From: Phreatobacter sp.
GTDB lineage: Bacteria; Pseudomonadota; Alphaproteobacteria; Rhizobiales; Phreatobacteraceae
Length of the DNA stretch: 48,145 nt
Assembly (NCBI RefSeq): GCF_022843985.1
Contig: NZ_JALHMP010000032.1
Location: 1 to 48,145, forward strand
Reading direction: 5' to 3'
The notes below the pieces were generated by a model. It was not told where the DNA came from, ran no database searches, and saw nothing but the letters and a program-made list of their open reading frames with translations. The translations under genes were made by a program, and so were the position numbers. Shown here one piece after another: positions 27,623-42,054 of this stretch; position 1 is the first letter of the stretch, and each line of letters opens with the position of its first letter.

Positions 27623-28695
27623 CGCGCATCCTCGCGGAAAAGAAGCGAGCCGTCGCCATAGGAATAGAAGCGGTAGCCCGAGGCGATGGCGCGCGCATAG
27701 GCCGCCTTCATCGTGTCGAGCCCGGCAAAGGCCGAGACCAGCATGAAGAGGGTCGAGCGCGGCAGGTGGAAATTGGTCATCAGCACATCCACGGCGCGGA
27801 AGCGGTAACCCGGCGTGATGAAGATGGAGGTCTCGGCGGCGAAGGGATGGATCGTGCCGTCCTCCGCCGCGGCGCTTTCGAGCAGCCGCAGCGACGTCGT
27901 CCCGACCGCGACGATCCGGCAGCCGGCGGCGCGGACGCCGTTAAGCGCGGCGGCGGTCGCGGCCGTTACCAGTCCATATTCGGGGTGCATCCGGTGATCG
28001 GCCGTGTCCTCGCTCTTCACGGGAAGGAAGGTGCCGGCGCCGACATGGAGGGTGAGGAAGTGCAGGCCAATCCCGCGCGCCTTGAGCCGGTCGAGAAGCT
28101 CCGGCGTGAAGTGCAGCCCGGCGGTCGGCGCGGCGACCGAGCCCTCGTCCCGGGCATAGACCGTCTGGTAGTCGGCGCGGTCCTGCGCATCCTCCGGCCG
28201 CTTCGAGGCGATATAGGGCGGCAAAGGGATATGGCCGATACCGGCGATGGCGGCGTCGAGATCGGCGCCGGCGAGATCGAAGGCGAAGACCACGCCGTCA
28301 TCGTCCTTGCTGATGACGGTCGCATCGAGGCCCGCCAGCAGGCAGGTGCCAGCAGCAGCGCCGAAGCGGAGCCGGTCTCCCGCCTGCAGCTTCTTCGCGC
28401 CCCGGACGAAAGCGAGCCAGCGATCGGGCGCCAGGCGACGGTGCAGGGTGGCGGAAACCGAGGCGACCTGCCCTGCCCGCTCGCGGATGCCGTCGAGCTG
28501 GGCGGGGATGACGCGGGTGTCGTTGAAGACAAGCGCGTCGCCGGGGCGCAGGATGTCCGGCAGGTCGCGGACGATCCGGTCCGCCCCGGTCGGCCCCGGT
28601 CCGACCACCATCAGCCGCGCGGCATCGCGCGGGCTTGCCGGACGGAGCGCGATCCGCTCGGCCGGAAGGTCGAAGTCGAAAAGGTCGACGCGCAT
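27619..28695 (-). CDS. queA: S-adenosylmethionine:tRNA ribosyltransferase-isomerase
   Basis: 358-residue enzyme that moves the ribosyl part of S-adenosylmethionine to preQ1 in tRNA, forming epoxyqueuosine. Family motifs include [15 protein letters not shown] at the start, [39 protein letters not shown] and [15 protein letters not shown]. The ATG at 28695 is the family start; the upstream in-frame ATG lies within the preceding terminator region. tgt follows with a four-base overlap. A terminator separates queA from the upstream cyclophilin gene, so queA-tgt probably has its own promoter. Confidence 0.96.
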   Translation of the reverse strand: MRVDLFDFDLPAERIALRPASPRDAARLMVVGPGPTGADRIVRDLPDILRPGDALVFNDTRVIPAQLDGIRERAGQVASVSATLHRRLAPDRWLAFVRGAKKLQAGDRLRFGAAAGTCLLAGLDATVISKDDDGVVFAFDLAGADLDAAIAGIGHIPLPPYIASKRPEDAQDRADYQTVYARDEGSVAAPTAGLHFTPELLDRLKARGIGLHFLTLHVGAGTFLPVKSEDTADHRMHPEYGLVTAATAAALNGVRAAGCRIVAVGTTSLRLLESAAAEDGTIHPFAAETSIFITPGYRFRAVDVLMTNFHLPRSTLFMLVSAFAGLDTMKAAYARAIASGYRFYSYGDGSLLFREDAR

Positions 28696-28715
28696 CGGGT
28701 CGGCGGGCTCCTGCC

Positions 28716-28749
28716 AAAGAAAACGGCGCCCGGATCGCTCCGGGCGCCG
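28716..28749 (-). terminator. Intrinsic terminator between the cyclophilin and queA genes
   Basis: On the minus strand, an 11-bp perfect GC stem (28749-28739 with 28734-28724) has a 4-nt loop and is followed by TTTTCTTT. It should end transcripts coming from coaD and the two cyclophilin genes. Confidence 0.92.
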
Positions 28750-28767
28750 CGTCCCTACCATGGGAAA

Positions 28768-29268
28768 TCAGAGCTTGGCGATGATCTCGCCATAGGTGGC
28801 GGCATCGTCCGCCGCGATCTTGGCGACGACGATCTTGTCGGGATCGCGCACCGGCTCGCCACGCTTGATCCCGTCGACATTGTCCATGCCGTCCACGACC
28901 TTGCCCCAGACGGTATACTGCCGGTCGAGGAAGCGGGCGTCGTCGAAGCAGATGAAGAACTGCGAATTGGCCGAATTCGGGTTCTGCGCCCGCGCCATGG
29001 AGGTCGTGCCGCGGACATGCGGCTCGGCATTGAACTCGGCCTTCAGGTCCGGATATTTTGAGCCGCCGGTGCCGGTGCCCTGCGGGCAACCGGTCTGGGC
29101 CATGAAACCGTCGATGACGCGGTGGAAGACGATCCCGTCATAGAAGCCCTCGCGGACCAGCTTCTTGATGTGGTCGACATGGCCGGGGGCCAGATCCGGC
29201 CGCATGGCGATGACGACACGACCCTTGGTCGTCTCGAGGATCATAGTGTTTTCTGCGTCCAGGGCCAT
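28768..29268 (-). CDS. Cytoplasmic peptidyl-prolyl cis-trans isomerase (cyclophilin)
   Basis: 166-residue cyclophilin without a signal peptide, catalysing proline isomerisation in the cytoplasm. Active-site blocks are FHRVIDGFMAQTGCPQGTGTGGS, MARAQNPNSANSQFFICF and YTVWGKVVDGMDNVD. The N-terminus LETTKGRVVIAMRPDLAPGHV is the usual bacterial PpiB-like form. It lies 33 bp after a paralogous exported cyclophilin gene; both derive from a duplication preserved across Rhizobiales. A strong terminator follows. Confidence 0.94.
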   Translation of the reverse strand: MALDAENTMILETTKGRVVIAMRPDLAPGHVDHIKKLVREGFYDGIVFHRVIDGFMAQTGCPQGTGTGGSKYPDLKAEFNAEPHVRGTTSMARAQNPNSANSQFFICFDDARFLDRQYTVWGKVVDGMDNVDGIKRGEPVRDPDKIVVAKIAADDAATYGEIIAKL

Positions 29269-29301
29269 CCAGGCCTCCTGTGTTGGTATGCGGGAAGGAA
29301 T

Positions 29302-29868
29302 TCAGCGGCTATCGGCGGCGACGCGGACGCGGACCATGCGGTCCGGCTGCGTCACGGTGCCGTTGGCGGACGGATTGCCGCGCTTGATCTTGTCGACCGC
29401 CTCCATGCCGGAGACGACATTGCCGAAGACCGTGTACTGGCCGTTGAGGAAGGAGCCCTCGGCGAACATGATGAAGAACTGCGAATTGGCCGAGTTCGGG
29501 CTCTGCGACCGGGCCATGCCAAGGGTGCCGCGCACGAAGGGTTCCCGCGAAAACTCCGCCTGGACATTGGGCAGCGACGAGCCACCCATGCCGGTGCCCT
29601 GGGGGTCGCCGGTCTGGGCCATGAAGCCCTCGATCACCCGATGGAAGACGATGCCGTCATAGAAGCCCTGGCGGGCGAGCGTCTTGATCCGCTCGACGTG
29701 GCGCGGCGCCAGATCGGGCCGCAGGCGGATGATGACCGGGCCGTCCTTCAGTTCGATGACGAGCGTGTTTTCAGGGTCCGCGCCGGCAGGCAGGCGGATG
29801 GCCTGGGCGGCGGCGGGAGCGGCGGCGGCAAGGGCCAGCGAGCTGGCGAGGAAGGTGCGGCGCTTCAA
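29302..29868 (-). CDS. Exported peptidyl-prolyl cis-trans isomerase (cyclophilin)
   Basis: 188-residue cyclophilin with an N-terminal leader (MKRRTFLASSLALAAAAPAAAQA, cleavage about residue 23), so the mature enzyme folds proteins in the periplasm. The leader has KRRTFLAS, close to a Tat motif, though Sec export cannot be excluded. Core blocks are FHRVIEGFMAQTGDPQGTGMGGS and SPNSANSQFFIMF. It is the partner of the cytoplasmic cyclophilin downstream and follows coaD by 36 bp, in the order coaD, periplasmic cyclophilin, cytoplasmic cyclophilin. Confidence 0.93.
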   Translation of the reverse strand: MKRRTFLASSLALAAAAPAAAQAIRLPAGADPENTLVIELKDGPVIIRLRPDLAPRHVERIKTLARQGFYDGIVFHRVIEGFMAQTGDPQGTGMGGSSLPNVQAEFSREPFVRGTLGMARSQSPNSANSQFFIMFAEGSFLNGQYTVFGNVVSGMEAVDKIKRGNPSANGTVTQPDRMVRVRVAADSR

Positions 29869-29904
29869 GGGACGTCTCTCCGGTTGGAACGGGACCGCGC
29901 GCGG

Positions 29905-30411
29905 TCAGGCGCGGCGCTGGACCTTGGCACCAAGCGCCTCGGCCACGGCAGGGGGCACGAAGGAGGTCACGTCGCCTCCCATGGATGCGATCTGGCGGAC
30001 GAGCGTGGCGGTGATGGGGCGGACCGTGGGCGAGGCCGGCAGAAAGATCGTCTGCACGCCCGGCGCCATCGCCGCATTCATGCCGGCCATCTGCATCTCG
30101 TAATCGAGGTCTGTGCCGTCGCGCAGGCCGCGGATGAAGAGGCTGGCGCCGACACGCTGGGCGGCCCAGACCGCGAGGTCGTCGAAGGTGATGGTGCGGA
30201 AGGCGCAGTTCTCGGCCGCGGCGATCGGGGCACAGACCGTCGCGAGCAGAGCCAGGCGCTCCTCTGCGGAGAACATCGGCGCCTTGCCAGGATGCACGCC
30301 GACACCGACCACGAGCTCATCGGCCAGGCGGCAGGCATGACGGATGACGTCGAGATGGCCGTTGGTGACCGGATCGAACGACCCCGTGTAGAGCGCGATG
30401 CGTTTCGTCAT
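29905..30411 (-). CDS. coaD: Phosphopantetheine adenylyltransferase
   Basis: 168-residue nucleotidyltransferase for the penultimate step of coenzyme A synthesis (4'-phosphopantetheine plus ATP gives dephospho-CoA). The TxGH-type ATP motif appears as TNGH at 16-19 within [35 protein letters not shown] and a C-terminal [15 protein letters not shown] block (the family SSTxVR motif) also fit. The start at 30411 has GGAG about 6 bp upstream and matches the family; an ATG five codons earlier is less likely. It heads the coaD-cyclophilin-cyclophilin operon and is separated from gyrA by the oppositely oriented M20 peptidase. Confidence 0.95.
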   Translation of the reverse strand: MTKRIALYTGSFDPVTNGHLDVIRHACRLADELVVGVGVHPGKAPMFSAEERLALLATVCAPIAAAENCAFRTITFDDLAVWAAQRVGASLFIRGLRDGTDLDYEMQMAGMNAAMAPGVQTIFLPASPTVRPITATLVRQIASMGGDVTSFVPPAVAEALGAKVQRRA

Positions 30412-30581
30412 GGGGCTCCGCCGCAACAGGACCGGCGAGGCTTAGCGAAGCCGGGGGGCCGGCGCAAGCGAAGCGGCGACCCGTGCCCGGCGTTCATGGG
30501 CCGCATGCGGCGGATCAGTTGCCACGTGGCGCCGCAAGCTGGAAAAGTGTCGGCCCCGCCCATCCGCTTGCCGAGGCCGTC

Positions 30582-31748
30582 ATGACCGCATCGACCGAGA
30601 CCCGCATCACCGACTGGCTCGCGGCGCGGAAGGACGCCATGGTGGACCTGCTGCGCGAGGTCGTCGACATCGATTCCGGCTCCTACGACAAGACCGGCGT
30701 CGACGCGGTCGGCGCCCGGTTCGAGCGCTTTTTCGCCGAGCACGGAATCTCCGCCTGGCGCGAGCACCACGATGTCTACGGTGACGCGATCCATGCCCTG
30801 GTCACAGAGCCAGGTTCAAACGAGAAGCCGATTCTCCTGATGGGACATCGGGATACGGTATTTCCTAAAGGTGAGGTCTCACGACGGCCCTTCAGCATTG
30901 CCGGCGGTCGTGCCTACGGGCCCGGCGTTGCCGACATGAAGGCGGGGCTGGTCATGAACGTCTTTGTGGCTGCCGCCTTCAAGGCGCTCGGCGGCATGCC
31001 CTGCCCGATCCGCGTCCTCATCACCTCGGACGAGGAAATCGCCTCGCCGTCGTCGCGTCCGATCATCGAGCGCGAGGGCCGCGCGGCGCGCGCCGTCTAC
31101 AATTCCGAGCCCGGCCGCCCCTCGGGCAATGTCACGACGGGGCGCAAGGGCGGCGTCTTCATGCGCTTCGACGTTTATGGGAAGGCGGCCCATTCCGGCG
31201 GAAATTTTACCAGCGGCATCAGTGCGATCGGCGAGCTTGCTCACAAGATCATTCAGATTCACGCGCTGACCGATCTCGCCAGGGGCATCACCCTGAATGT
31301 CGGTCTGGTCTCGGGCGGCCAGTCGGTCAACACGACGGCGCCCCATGCCGAGGGACAGATCGACCTGCGCTATATTGAACCGGCCGACCGGGCGCGTACG
31401 CTCAAGGCGATCCAGCGCATCATCGACACGCCGACGGTCGCCGGTACCACCGCGAAACTGGAGATCAGGGGCGAGTTCCTCCCCGTGGTGCAGACCCCGG
31501 AGGCCAAGGCCATCTTTTCCGCCTACCAGGCGGCGGCGCGCGATGCCGGGCTGGCGACCCTCGACGGCGAGTTCTCCGGTGGCTGTGCCGATTCCGGTTT
31601 CACGGCGAGCGTCGGCACACCGACGATCTGCGGCGTCGGGCCGGTGGGCGGCAATGCCCACACGGTGGAGGAATATCTGGAGATCGACAGTATCGTCCCG
31701 CGGGCCCAGGCCCTGGCCCTGGCGATCCTCAGGACCCGATTGGATTGA
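30582..31748 (+). CDS. M20 family metallopeptidase (glutamate carboxypeptidase-like)
   Basis: 388-residue two-zinc M20 peptidase resembling carboxypeptidase G2, which removes C-terminal glutamate from substrates such as folates. Metal and catalytic residues are visible: H89 and D91 (GHRDTVFP), D118 (GPGVADMKAG), E151-E152 (SDEEIASPSS), E176 (NSEPGRP) and the C-terminal H in GGNAHTVEEY. The dimerisation domain includes GKAAHSGGNF. There is no signal peptide, so it should be cytosolic, unlike secreted CPG2. It is on the plus strand inside an otherwise minus-strand gyrA-coaD-cyclophilin-queA-tgt block, suggesting insertion into an ancestral order. Substrate not determinable. Confidence 0.92.
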   Translation: MTASTETRITDWLAARKDAMVDLLREVVDIDSGSYDKTGVDAVGARFERFFAEHGISAWREHHDVYGDAIHALVTEPGSNEKPILLMGHRDTVFPKGEVSRRPFSIAGGRAYGPGVADMKAGLVMNVFVAAAFKALGGMPCPIRVLITSDEEIASPSSRPIIEREGRAARAVYNSEPGRPSGNVTTGRKGGVFMRFDVYGKAAHSGGNFTSGISAIGELAHKIIQIHALTDLARGITLNVGLVSGGQSVNTTAPHAEGQIDLRYIEPADRARTLKAIQRIIDTPTVAGTTAKLEIRGEFLPVVQTPEAKAIFSAYQAAARDAGLATLDGEFSGGCADSGFTASVGTPTICGVGPVGGNAHTVEEYLEIDSIVPRAQALALAILRTRLD

Positions 31749-31780
31749 GTCGCTTCGTTCGGCAGACCAAGAACCTCTGG

Positions 31781-31805
31781 CTCCGCCTTCTGCCCGCCGG
31801 CGGAG
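31781..31805. terminator. Weak hairpin between convergent M20 and gyrA
   Basis: A 7-bp inverted repeat (31781-31787 with 31799-31805) with an 11-nt loop in the 121-bp gap between convergent genes. No T-run on either side, so the terminator role is only suggested by position. Confidence 0.25.
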
Positions 31806-31869
31806 CAAGGACAGGGATGAGGGACAGAGACGCCAGAACCCCTGGCAAACCCCCTGCCCGCTGCGCCCC

Positions 31870-34629
<2,760 letters not shown>

Positions 34630-34839
34630 GAGAACACTTCCGGTGGGGCGGGCGCGGGGCGCACGCTGGATGGCCTGTTCTAGCCGATTCCGGCGCCGAC
34701 CTCCAACCCCAAAGGCGGAATCGTCGTCGCGGTTTTCTTCGTTATTTCAACATGTTGCCATCAACGACATCAGGACTGTGGACGGCATGGGCCGCGAATG
34801 CCCACAATCACCGCCGCAGCACATCGAAACGGGGCGCTC

Positions 34840-35469
34840 ATGACCGTCGAATTCATCACCAGCGCCCTCGTCACGCTGTTCGTCATCGTCGAGCCGATCG
34901 CGCTCGTCCCGATCTTCCTGGCCGTCACCCCGGGCTTCTCGGCGTCGCAGCGCCGGCAGGTCGCCTGGCGCGCCTGCCTGATCGCCTTCCTGATCCTGGC
35001 GGCCTGCGCCTTCTTCGGCGACTGGCTGCTGCGCATGCTCGGGATTTCGTTGCCCGCCTTCCGCATCGCCGGTGGCCTGCTGGTGTTCTGGATCGCCTTC
35101 GAGATGGTCTTCGGCCTCAGGGCGAGCCGCAAGAGCGAGACGGCCCGCGAGGCCATCGACAAGGAGCACATCGTCAATGTCGCGGCCTTTCCGATGGCCA
35201 TTCCGCTGCTGGCGGGCCCCGGCGCCATCACGGCGACGCTGCTGCTCGCCGGTCAGGCCGCCGGCAGCACGGTGATGATGGCGGCGCTGATCGGCGTGCT
35301 GGCGGTGGTCATCCTGGTGTCCTGGGCCTGCCTCAACATGGCGGAGACGGTCAATGCAATGCTCGGCACGCTGGGCAATGCCGTGGTGTCGCGCCTGCTC
35401 GGGATCATCCTCGCCGCGCTGGCGGTGCAGTTCGTCCTGGACGGGGTCAGGGCGGCGCTGCGCGGCTGA
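34840..35469 (+). CDS. MarC family (UPF0056) membrane protein
   Basis: 209-residue inner-membrane protein with about six hydrophobic segments. The family signatures are VIVEPIALVPIFLAVTPG near the start and AFPMAIPLLAGPGAITATLLLA in the middle. MarC was once linked to multiple antibiotic resistance, but its function is unknown. The ATG at 34840 gives the family N-terminus; an earlier in-frame ATG adds 14 atypical residues. It is convergent with the DUF2306 gene (9-bp gap) and divergent from gyrA. Confidence 0.92.
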   Translation: MTVEFITSALVTLFVIVEPIALVPIFLAVTPGFSASQRRQVAWRACLIAFLILAACAFFGDWLLRMLGISLPAFRIAGGLLVFWIAFEMVFGLRASRKSETAREAIDKEHIVNVAAFPMAIPLLAGPGAITATLLLAGQAAGSTVMMAALIGVLAVVILVSWACLNMAETVNAMLGTLGNAVVSRLLGIILAALAVQFVLDGVRAALRG

Positions 35470-35478
35470 CCCGGCGCC

Positions 35479-35874
35479 TCAGCCGCCGAAGACCGCCTTG
35501 GCCATGATGCGGCCCGGCAGCAGGGTGAACAGCCCTGCCCCGGCCCAGCCGGCGGCAATGCCGATCATGTGCCATTTGTGGGCGGTGATCCGGCCCTGCC
35601 GCCGCGCGCGGATGCCGAGATAGAGATTGGCGAGTGTGAACAGCGACAGCGCATGAATGGGGCTGAAGGGCCCGACCAGCCTGATGCCGTGGATCCAGAA
35701 CGACGAGACCGCCGTCACCGTCATGAGGACGACCCAGGCCCACCCGATCCAGCGGTGCCAGTCGCCGCGCTTCGGCCGCCACAGCTGGATGGCGGTCAGC
35801 GGAATCAGGGCCAGCGCCGCCACCACATGCAACTGGACAGCGACAGAGGCTGCAAGGATCGGGGCGAGGGTCAT
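35479..35874 (-). CDS. DUF2306 domain membrane protein
   Basis: 131-residue protein with four hydrophobic segments and conserved histidines (VQLHVVAALALIPLTAIQLWRPKRGDWHRWIGW, then SFWIHG, AHKWHMIG). This pattern is typical of the DUF2306 family of small four-helix membrane proteins, possibly heme-binding; function unproven. Start 35874 has GGTGGAG about 6-10 bp upstream; an ATG eight codons earlier is an alternative. It is preceded by an AT-rich region containing two palindrome-like repeats, so it may be specifically regulated. Confidence 0.85.
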   Translation of the reverse strand: MTLAPILAASVAVQLHVVAALALIPLTAIQLWRPKRGDWHRWIGWAWVVLMTVTAVSSFWIHGIRLVGPFSPIHALSLFTLANLYLGIRARRQGRITAHKWHMIGIAAGWAGAGLFTLLPGRIMAKAVFGG

Positions 35875-35894
35875 GGTCGGCTCCACCGTCAATA

Positions 35895-35944
35895 TCAATG
35901 CCTTTTACATTGAGGGCCACCGATGTCAATTCTCTTCACATTGC
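35895..35944. promoter_or_regulatory. Two tandem TCAAT-N9-ATTG operator-like sites
   Basis: Site 1 (35895-35913) is TCAAT, nine bases, ATTGA, and reads as TCAATG-N7-CATTGA. Site 2 (35926-35944) is TCAAT, nine bases, ATTGC. The sites start 31 bp apart, about three helical turns, in an unusually AT-rich patch just upstream of the DUF2306 start. This looks like a regulator-binding region; the regulator is unknown. Confidence 0.45.
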
Positions 35945-35991
35945 GTCCAAACCGGGCGTGAAGGCGCGGCAAGGGCGACGGGTTCAGGGGG

Positions 35992-36537
35992 TCAGTTCGC
36001 CGCCGCAGTCGCCCGCAACGCCAGCCATTCCGGCCGCAGGGTCGACATGAGCGCCAGGCTCGCCCTGCGGCCGTCGGCGCGGACGATGCTCTCGCGCTGC
36101 ACCCCCTCCTCGACGAAGCCGACGGTGCGGTAGAGGGAGCGGGCGACGGCATTGTCGGTGAAGACATCGAACCAGAAGCGGTGGCAGGCCGTTTCCGCGA
36201 AGGCCCAGTCGGCGAGTGCGAGGAGGAAGGCGCGGCCGGTGCCCTGGCCGGGGGTCGCGATCGAGATGCGCTGCAGCGCGATATTGCCGTGGCGATCGGT
36301 CAGGCCGCGGAGAATGGCGTAGCCGAGCGGGATCCCCCGGTCGTCGAGCGCCAGCCAATAGGCGTAGTCGGCATCGGCCAGGCAGGCCTCATGGCGCTCC
36401 AGCGGCCATTGGCTGATGCGCAGATCGTTATGGTCCATGCGCTCGGTGGCGACGACGAAAGCGAGGTCCGCGGCGGCGGCCCGCCGCAGGCGGATCGAGC
36501 CCCCAGCCGTCCCGGCACCCTCACGCGGACCGGTCAC
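35992..36537 (-). CDS. GNAT family N-acetyltransferase
   Basis: 181-residue protein of the RimJ/RimL-like GNAT group, expected to move an acetyl group from acetyl-CoA to an amine. The acetyl-CoA binding loop appears as ISIATPGQGTGRAFLLAL (Q/RxxGxG/A variant) near residue 95. FWFDVFTDNAVARSLYRTVGF is the usual GNAT C-terminal block with the N/Y residues. The substrate is unknown. It lies 14 bp after the ssb stop on the same strand, so it may be a downstream cistron of ssb and partly follow its DNA-damage control. Confidence 0.9.
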   Translation of the reverse strand: MTGPREGAGTAGGSIRLRRAAAADLAFVVATERMDHNDLRISQWPLERHEACLADADYAYWLALDDRGIPLGYAILRGLTDRHGNIALQRISIATPGQGTGRAFLLALADWAFAETACHRFWFDVFTDNAVARSLYRTVGFVEEGVQRESIVRADGRRASLALMSTLRPEWLALRATAAAN

Positions 36538-36551
36538 GCTGTCCCCGCCGG

Positions 36552-37079
36552 TCAGAACGGAATCTCGTCATCGTCCATCGGACGGCCGCCTGCAGGCGCA
36601 GCGGACCGCCGCGGCGCTTCCGCTCGCCCCCCGCCGGAACGGCCCTCGATGGCGCCGCCGCCGAAACCACCGCCGCCACCGAAGCTGTCGTCGCCATAGT
36701 CGGCGCCGCCACCGCCGCCGCCACCGCCGCGGCTGTCGAGGAGAACCATTTCACCGCGGAACCGCTGCAACACCACCTCGGTCGAATATTTCTCGACGCC
36801 CGACTGGTCCGTCCATTTGCGGGTCTGGAGCTGCCCCTCGACATAGACCTTCGAGCCCTTCTTCAGGTACTGCTCGGCCACTTTCGTCAGATTGTCGTTA
36901 AAGATGACGACCTGGTGCCACTCGGTGCGCTCCTTGCGCTCGCCCGAGGCCTTGTCGCGCCATGTCTCGGTGGTGGCGAGGCGCAGGTTGCACACCTGCT
37001 CGCCGTTGTTCAGCCGACGGATCTCGGGATCACGGCCCAGATTGCCGATCAGGATGACCTTGTTGACGCTGCCTGCCAT
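36552..37079 (-). CDS. ssb: Single-stranded DNA-binding protein
   Basis: 175-residue SSB. The OB fold spans about 1-110 ([41 protein letters not shown]). A glycine-rich linker follows, including a run of nine glycines, then the acidic tip DDDEIPF that recruits repair and replication partners. The ATG at 37079 (MAGSVNKV) is the family start; the frame is open for 45 codons upstream, but that sequence is unrelated. It is divergent from uvrA with a LexA box in between, the standard SOS arrangement. Confidence 0.97.
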   Translation of the reverse strand: MAGSVNKVILIGNLGRDPEIRRLNNGEQVCNLRLATTETWRDKASGERKERTEWHQVVIFNDNLTKVAEQYLKKGSKVYVEGQLQTRKWTDQSGVEKYSTEVVLQRFRGEMVLLDSRGGGGGGGGADYGDDSFGGGGGFGGGAIEGRSGGGRAEAPRRSAAPAGGRPMDDDEIPF

Positions 37080-37224
37080 CGTCGCTCTCCCCTTCCCCGC
37101 GGCCATGGCCCGGGGCGCCTTGCGCTCACATCCAGCCTGACGCTTCCCATGTTCCAGACGCCGCGTCACGGTGCCGGCCGGCAATTCGGGGACTATTCCC
37201 CAGCTTCGCGTCATCGGCCCTATC

Positions 37225-37239
37225 GTTCCTTATTTGTTC
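37225..37239. promoter_or_regulatory. LexA (SOS) box, GTTC-N7-GTTC
   Basis: GTTC at 37225-37228 and GTTC at 37236-37239 with exactly seven bases between, the alphaproteobacterial LexA consensus. It lies 146 bp before the ssb start and in the ssb-uvrA divergent region. On the ssb strand a TTGCCG sequence about 17 bp away would place the box over the -10 region. Confidence 0.88.
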
Positions 37240-37339
37240 TTGCGTCGCCCGGCAAGACCCCATAGGTTCGCATCAGGACTCATCCCGAGTGCCGGACGGA
37301 TCGCAACCGGACGGTGATCGGAAAATAGGATTATCGTCC

Positions 37340-37368
37340 TTGACAGCGCAACGCTGGTGCGGTAGTTT
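37340..37368 (+). promoter_or_regulatory. Putative sigma-70 promoter upstream of uvrA
   Basis: TTGACA (37340-37345), 17 bp spacer, TAGTTT (37363-37368). It is the best promoter match in the region, but it lies about 295 bp before uvrA and 100 bp from the LexA box. Confidence 0.45.
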
Positions 37369-37664
37369 CCCGTCATGTTCGATGACTGCGCCTTGCTGCG
37401 ACCGCGGGCATGGCTTCCTTCGAAGCGATCACCGGTGCAGAGTCTCAGGCGGCCTCCGAACGCGATCAGCGCAGCAGGCCGTTGGGCGCACGGCTGACAT
37501 ACTTTCTGACGGCAGGTCTGGTTTTCCTCCGGATGCGTTCTAACTTCGGATGCGTGGCGCGCGGGCGCCGCCTGCTGACATATTCCTGCCGTGACGCTGC
37601 CTAGCTAGTCGCGCCGTCCAAAGCCGCTTCGCGGTCTGGTGGTGCTGTCCGAGAGCCCTTTGCG
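37369..37664. other. Long leader region upstream of uvrA
   Basis: About 300 bp with no convincing gene. Short open frames exist, but none has a good ribosome-binding site or family resemblance. The 9-base word GCTGACATA occurs twice. If transcription starts at the promoter above, this would be an unusually long 5' untranslated region. Confidence 0.4.
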
Positions 37665-40586
<2,922 letters not shown>

Positions 40587-40638
40587 CGACCGGGCCACGC
40601 CAGCCTGGTGACGACCGGAAAAGGGGGTGGCGCGGAGC

Positions 40639-41916
40639 ATGACCGAACTCGAACTCGCCGAGCGCCTGGGCGTCGCCCTCGCCATTGGCGCCCTGGTGGG
40701 CGCCGAACGCCATTGGCGTGATCGCGGCGAGGATGACGGCCAGCGCACCGCGGGACTGCGCACCTATACGCTGATCGGCATGCTCGGCGGCATTGCCGGC
40801 GCACTCGAACTGGCGCTCCGCGGTACGGCGCCTGGTCCCGCCGGCATTGTCCTGGTCGGGATCTTCATCGCCTTCGCCCTCCTGTTCGGGCGCTTCCAGC
40901 TGCGCGAGCTCCAGGCCGAACAGTCCTATAGCGTCACCGCCGTCATCGCCGGCATGGTCACTTTCGTCCTCGGCGCGCTCGCCGTGCTTGGCGACATGCG
41001 TCTGGCCGGAGCCGCGGGTGTCGTGCTGGTCGCGATCCTGGCAGCACGCGAGGCACTGCACCGTTTCGTCGAGGCGCTGACCTTTGCCGAACTGCGCTCG
41101 GCCATCGTGCTGCTCGCCATGACCTTCGTGATCCTGCCGCTGGTGCCCACCGATCCCGTCGGACCGTTCGGCGGCGTGTCGCCGGCGCGGATCTGGACCC
41201 TGGCGATCCTCGTTGCGGCCATTTCCTTCGCCGGTTACGTGGCGGTGAAGCTTCTCGGTGAACGCAATGGCGAGCTCGTCGCGGGCGCCGTCGGAGGGCT
41301 TCTGTCGTCCACGGCCACCACGGTCACCAACGCCCGGCGTTCGATGGGAGCCGGCGAGACCAACCGGCTGGTCGCCGGCGCGCTCGGCGCCGGGGTGGTC
41401 TCCTATGGACGCACCGCCCTGCTCGTGCTGGTTCTGGCACCGGCGCTGCTGCCGATCGTCGCCGTACCCCTGGCCGCCGCGGGCCTCGTCATGGCGTCTG
41501 CGGCCCTCTGGCTGGCACGACGCGATACCGAAGGCCATGTGGCGACCGAAGCCACCAATCCGTTCGACCTGAAGCAGGTGCTTCAGATGGCGATCCTGCT
41601 GACGGCGATCGCCTTCGCGACCCGCGCGGCGGCGGCCTGGTTCGGCGACCCCGGTGCCGTCGCCGTGTCGGCCATCACCGGCCTCGCCGATGTCGATGCG
41701 CCGGTGATCACGGTTGCCGGCCTGTTCGGCAGCGGCCTGTCGGCCGAGGTGGCGTCGGTCGCGATGATCGTCGCCGTGACCAGCAACACCGTCGCCAAGG
41801 CCGGCTATGCGCTGCTGCTCGGCGCCTGGCGTTTCGGCACCTTGTTCGCCGCGGTAACAGCGGCCGCCCTGATGGCGGGCGGCGCGGGTCTGGCTGCGAC
41901 CCGGCTCCTCGGCTGA
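40639..41916 (+). CDS. MgtC/SapB - DUF4010 membrane protein
   Basis: 425-residue inner-membrane protein with about 12 hydrophobic segments. The N-terminal MgtC-like part carries LGVALAIGALVGAERHWRDR and TAGLRTYTLIGMLGG. The C-terminal DUF4010 part includes NGELVAGAVGGLLSSTATTVTNARR and MIVAVTSNTVAKAGYA. The fused architecture is widespread; transport of a cation or another solute is suspected but unproven. ATG 40639 is chosen; a GTG four codons upstream (GGAAAAGGGG before it) is possible. It is 52 bp downstream of uvrA in the same direction and may be co-transcribed, without an obvious functional link. Confidence 0.9.
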   Translation: MTELELAERLGVALAIGALVGAERHWRDRGEDDGQRTAGLRTYTLIGMLGGIAGALELALRGTAPGPAGIVLVGIFIAFALLFGRFQLRELQAEQSYSVTAVIAGMVTFVLGALAVLGDMRLAGAAGVVLVAILAAREALHRFVEALTFAELRSAIVLLAMTFVILPLVPTDPVGPFGGVSPARIWTLAILVAAISFAGYVAVKLLGERNGELVAGAVGGLLSSTATTVTNARRSMGAGETNRLVAGALGAGVVSYGRTALLVLVLAPALLPIVAVPLAAAGLVMASAALWLARRDTEGHVATEATNPFDLKQVLQMAILLTAIAFATRAAAAWFGDPGAVAVSAITGLADVDAPVITVAGLFGSGLSAEVASVAMIVAVTSNTVAKAGYALLLGAWRFGTLFAAVTAAALMAGGAGLAATRLLG

Positions 41917-42054
41917 TTGAAATTCATTAAGGATCGCATGTGCCTATCGCATAGCTGCGGTGCACAATTTATCATCTCGCAACTGCAGCATAATGATTAT
42001 CTAGCAGGCAATCGACAGGGACAGAGCCGCCCCGTCAGCCTCAGGATTCATGTC
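41917..42054 (+). promoter_or_regulatory. AT-rich leader of the DUF1127 gene
   Basis: 138-bp AT-rich region. The heptamer ATCGCAT occurs twice with a 13-bp period (41933-41939 and 41946-41952), and CATAAT (41989-41994) could be a -10 box. No full promoter pair is convincing, but composition and the repeat suggest regulated transcription. Confidence 0.3.

Noticed and set aside
29800-29868. KRRTFLAS leader of the exported cyclophilin as a fourth member of the Arg-rich family
   Set aside because: Only the Tat-like leader is similar; the mature protein is a full cyclophilin with no E-M motif or Arg-rich tail.
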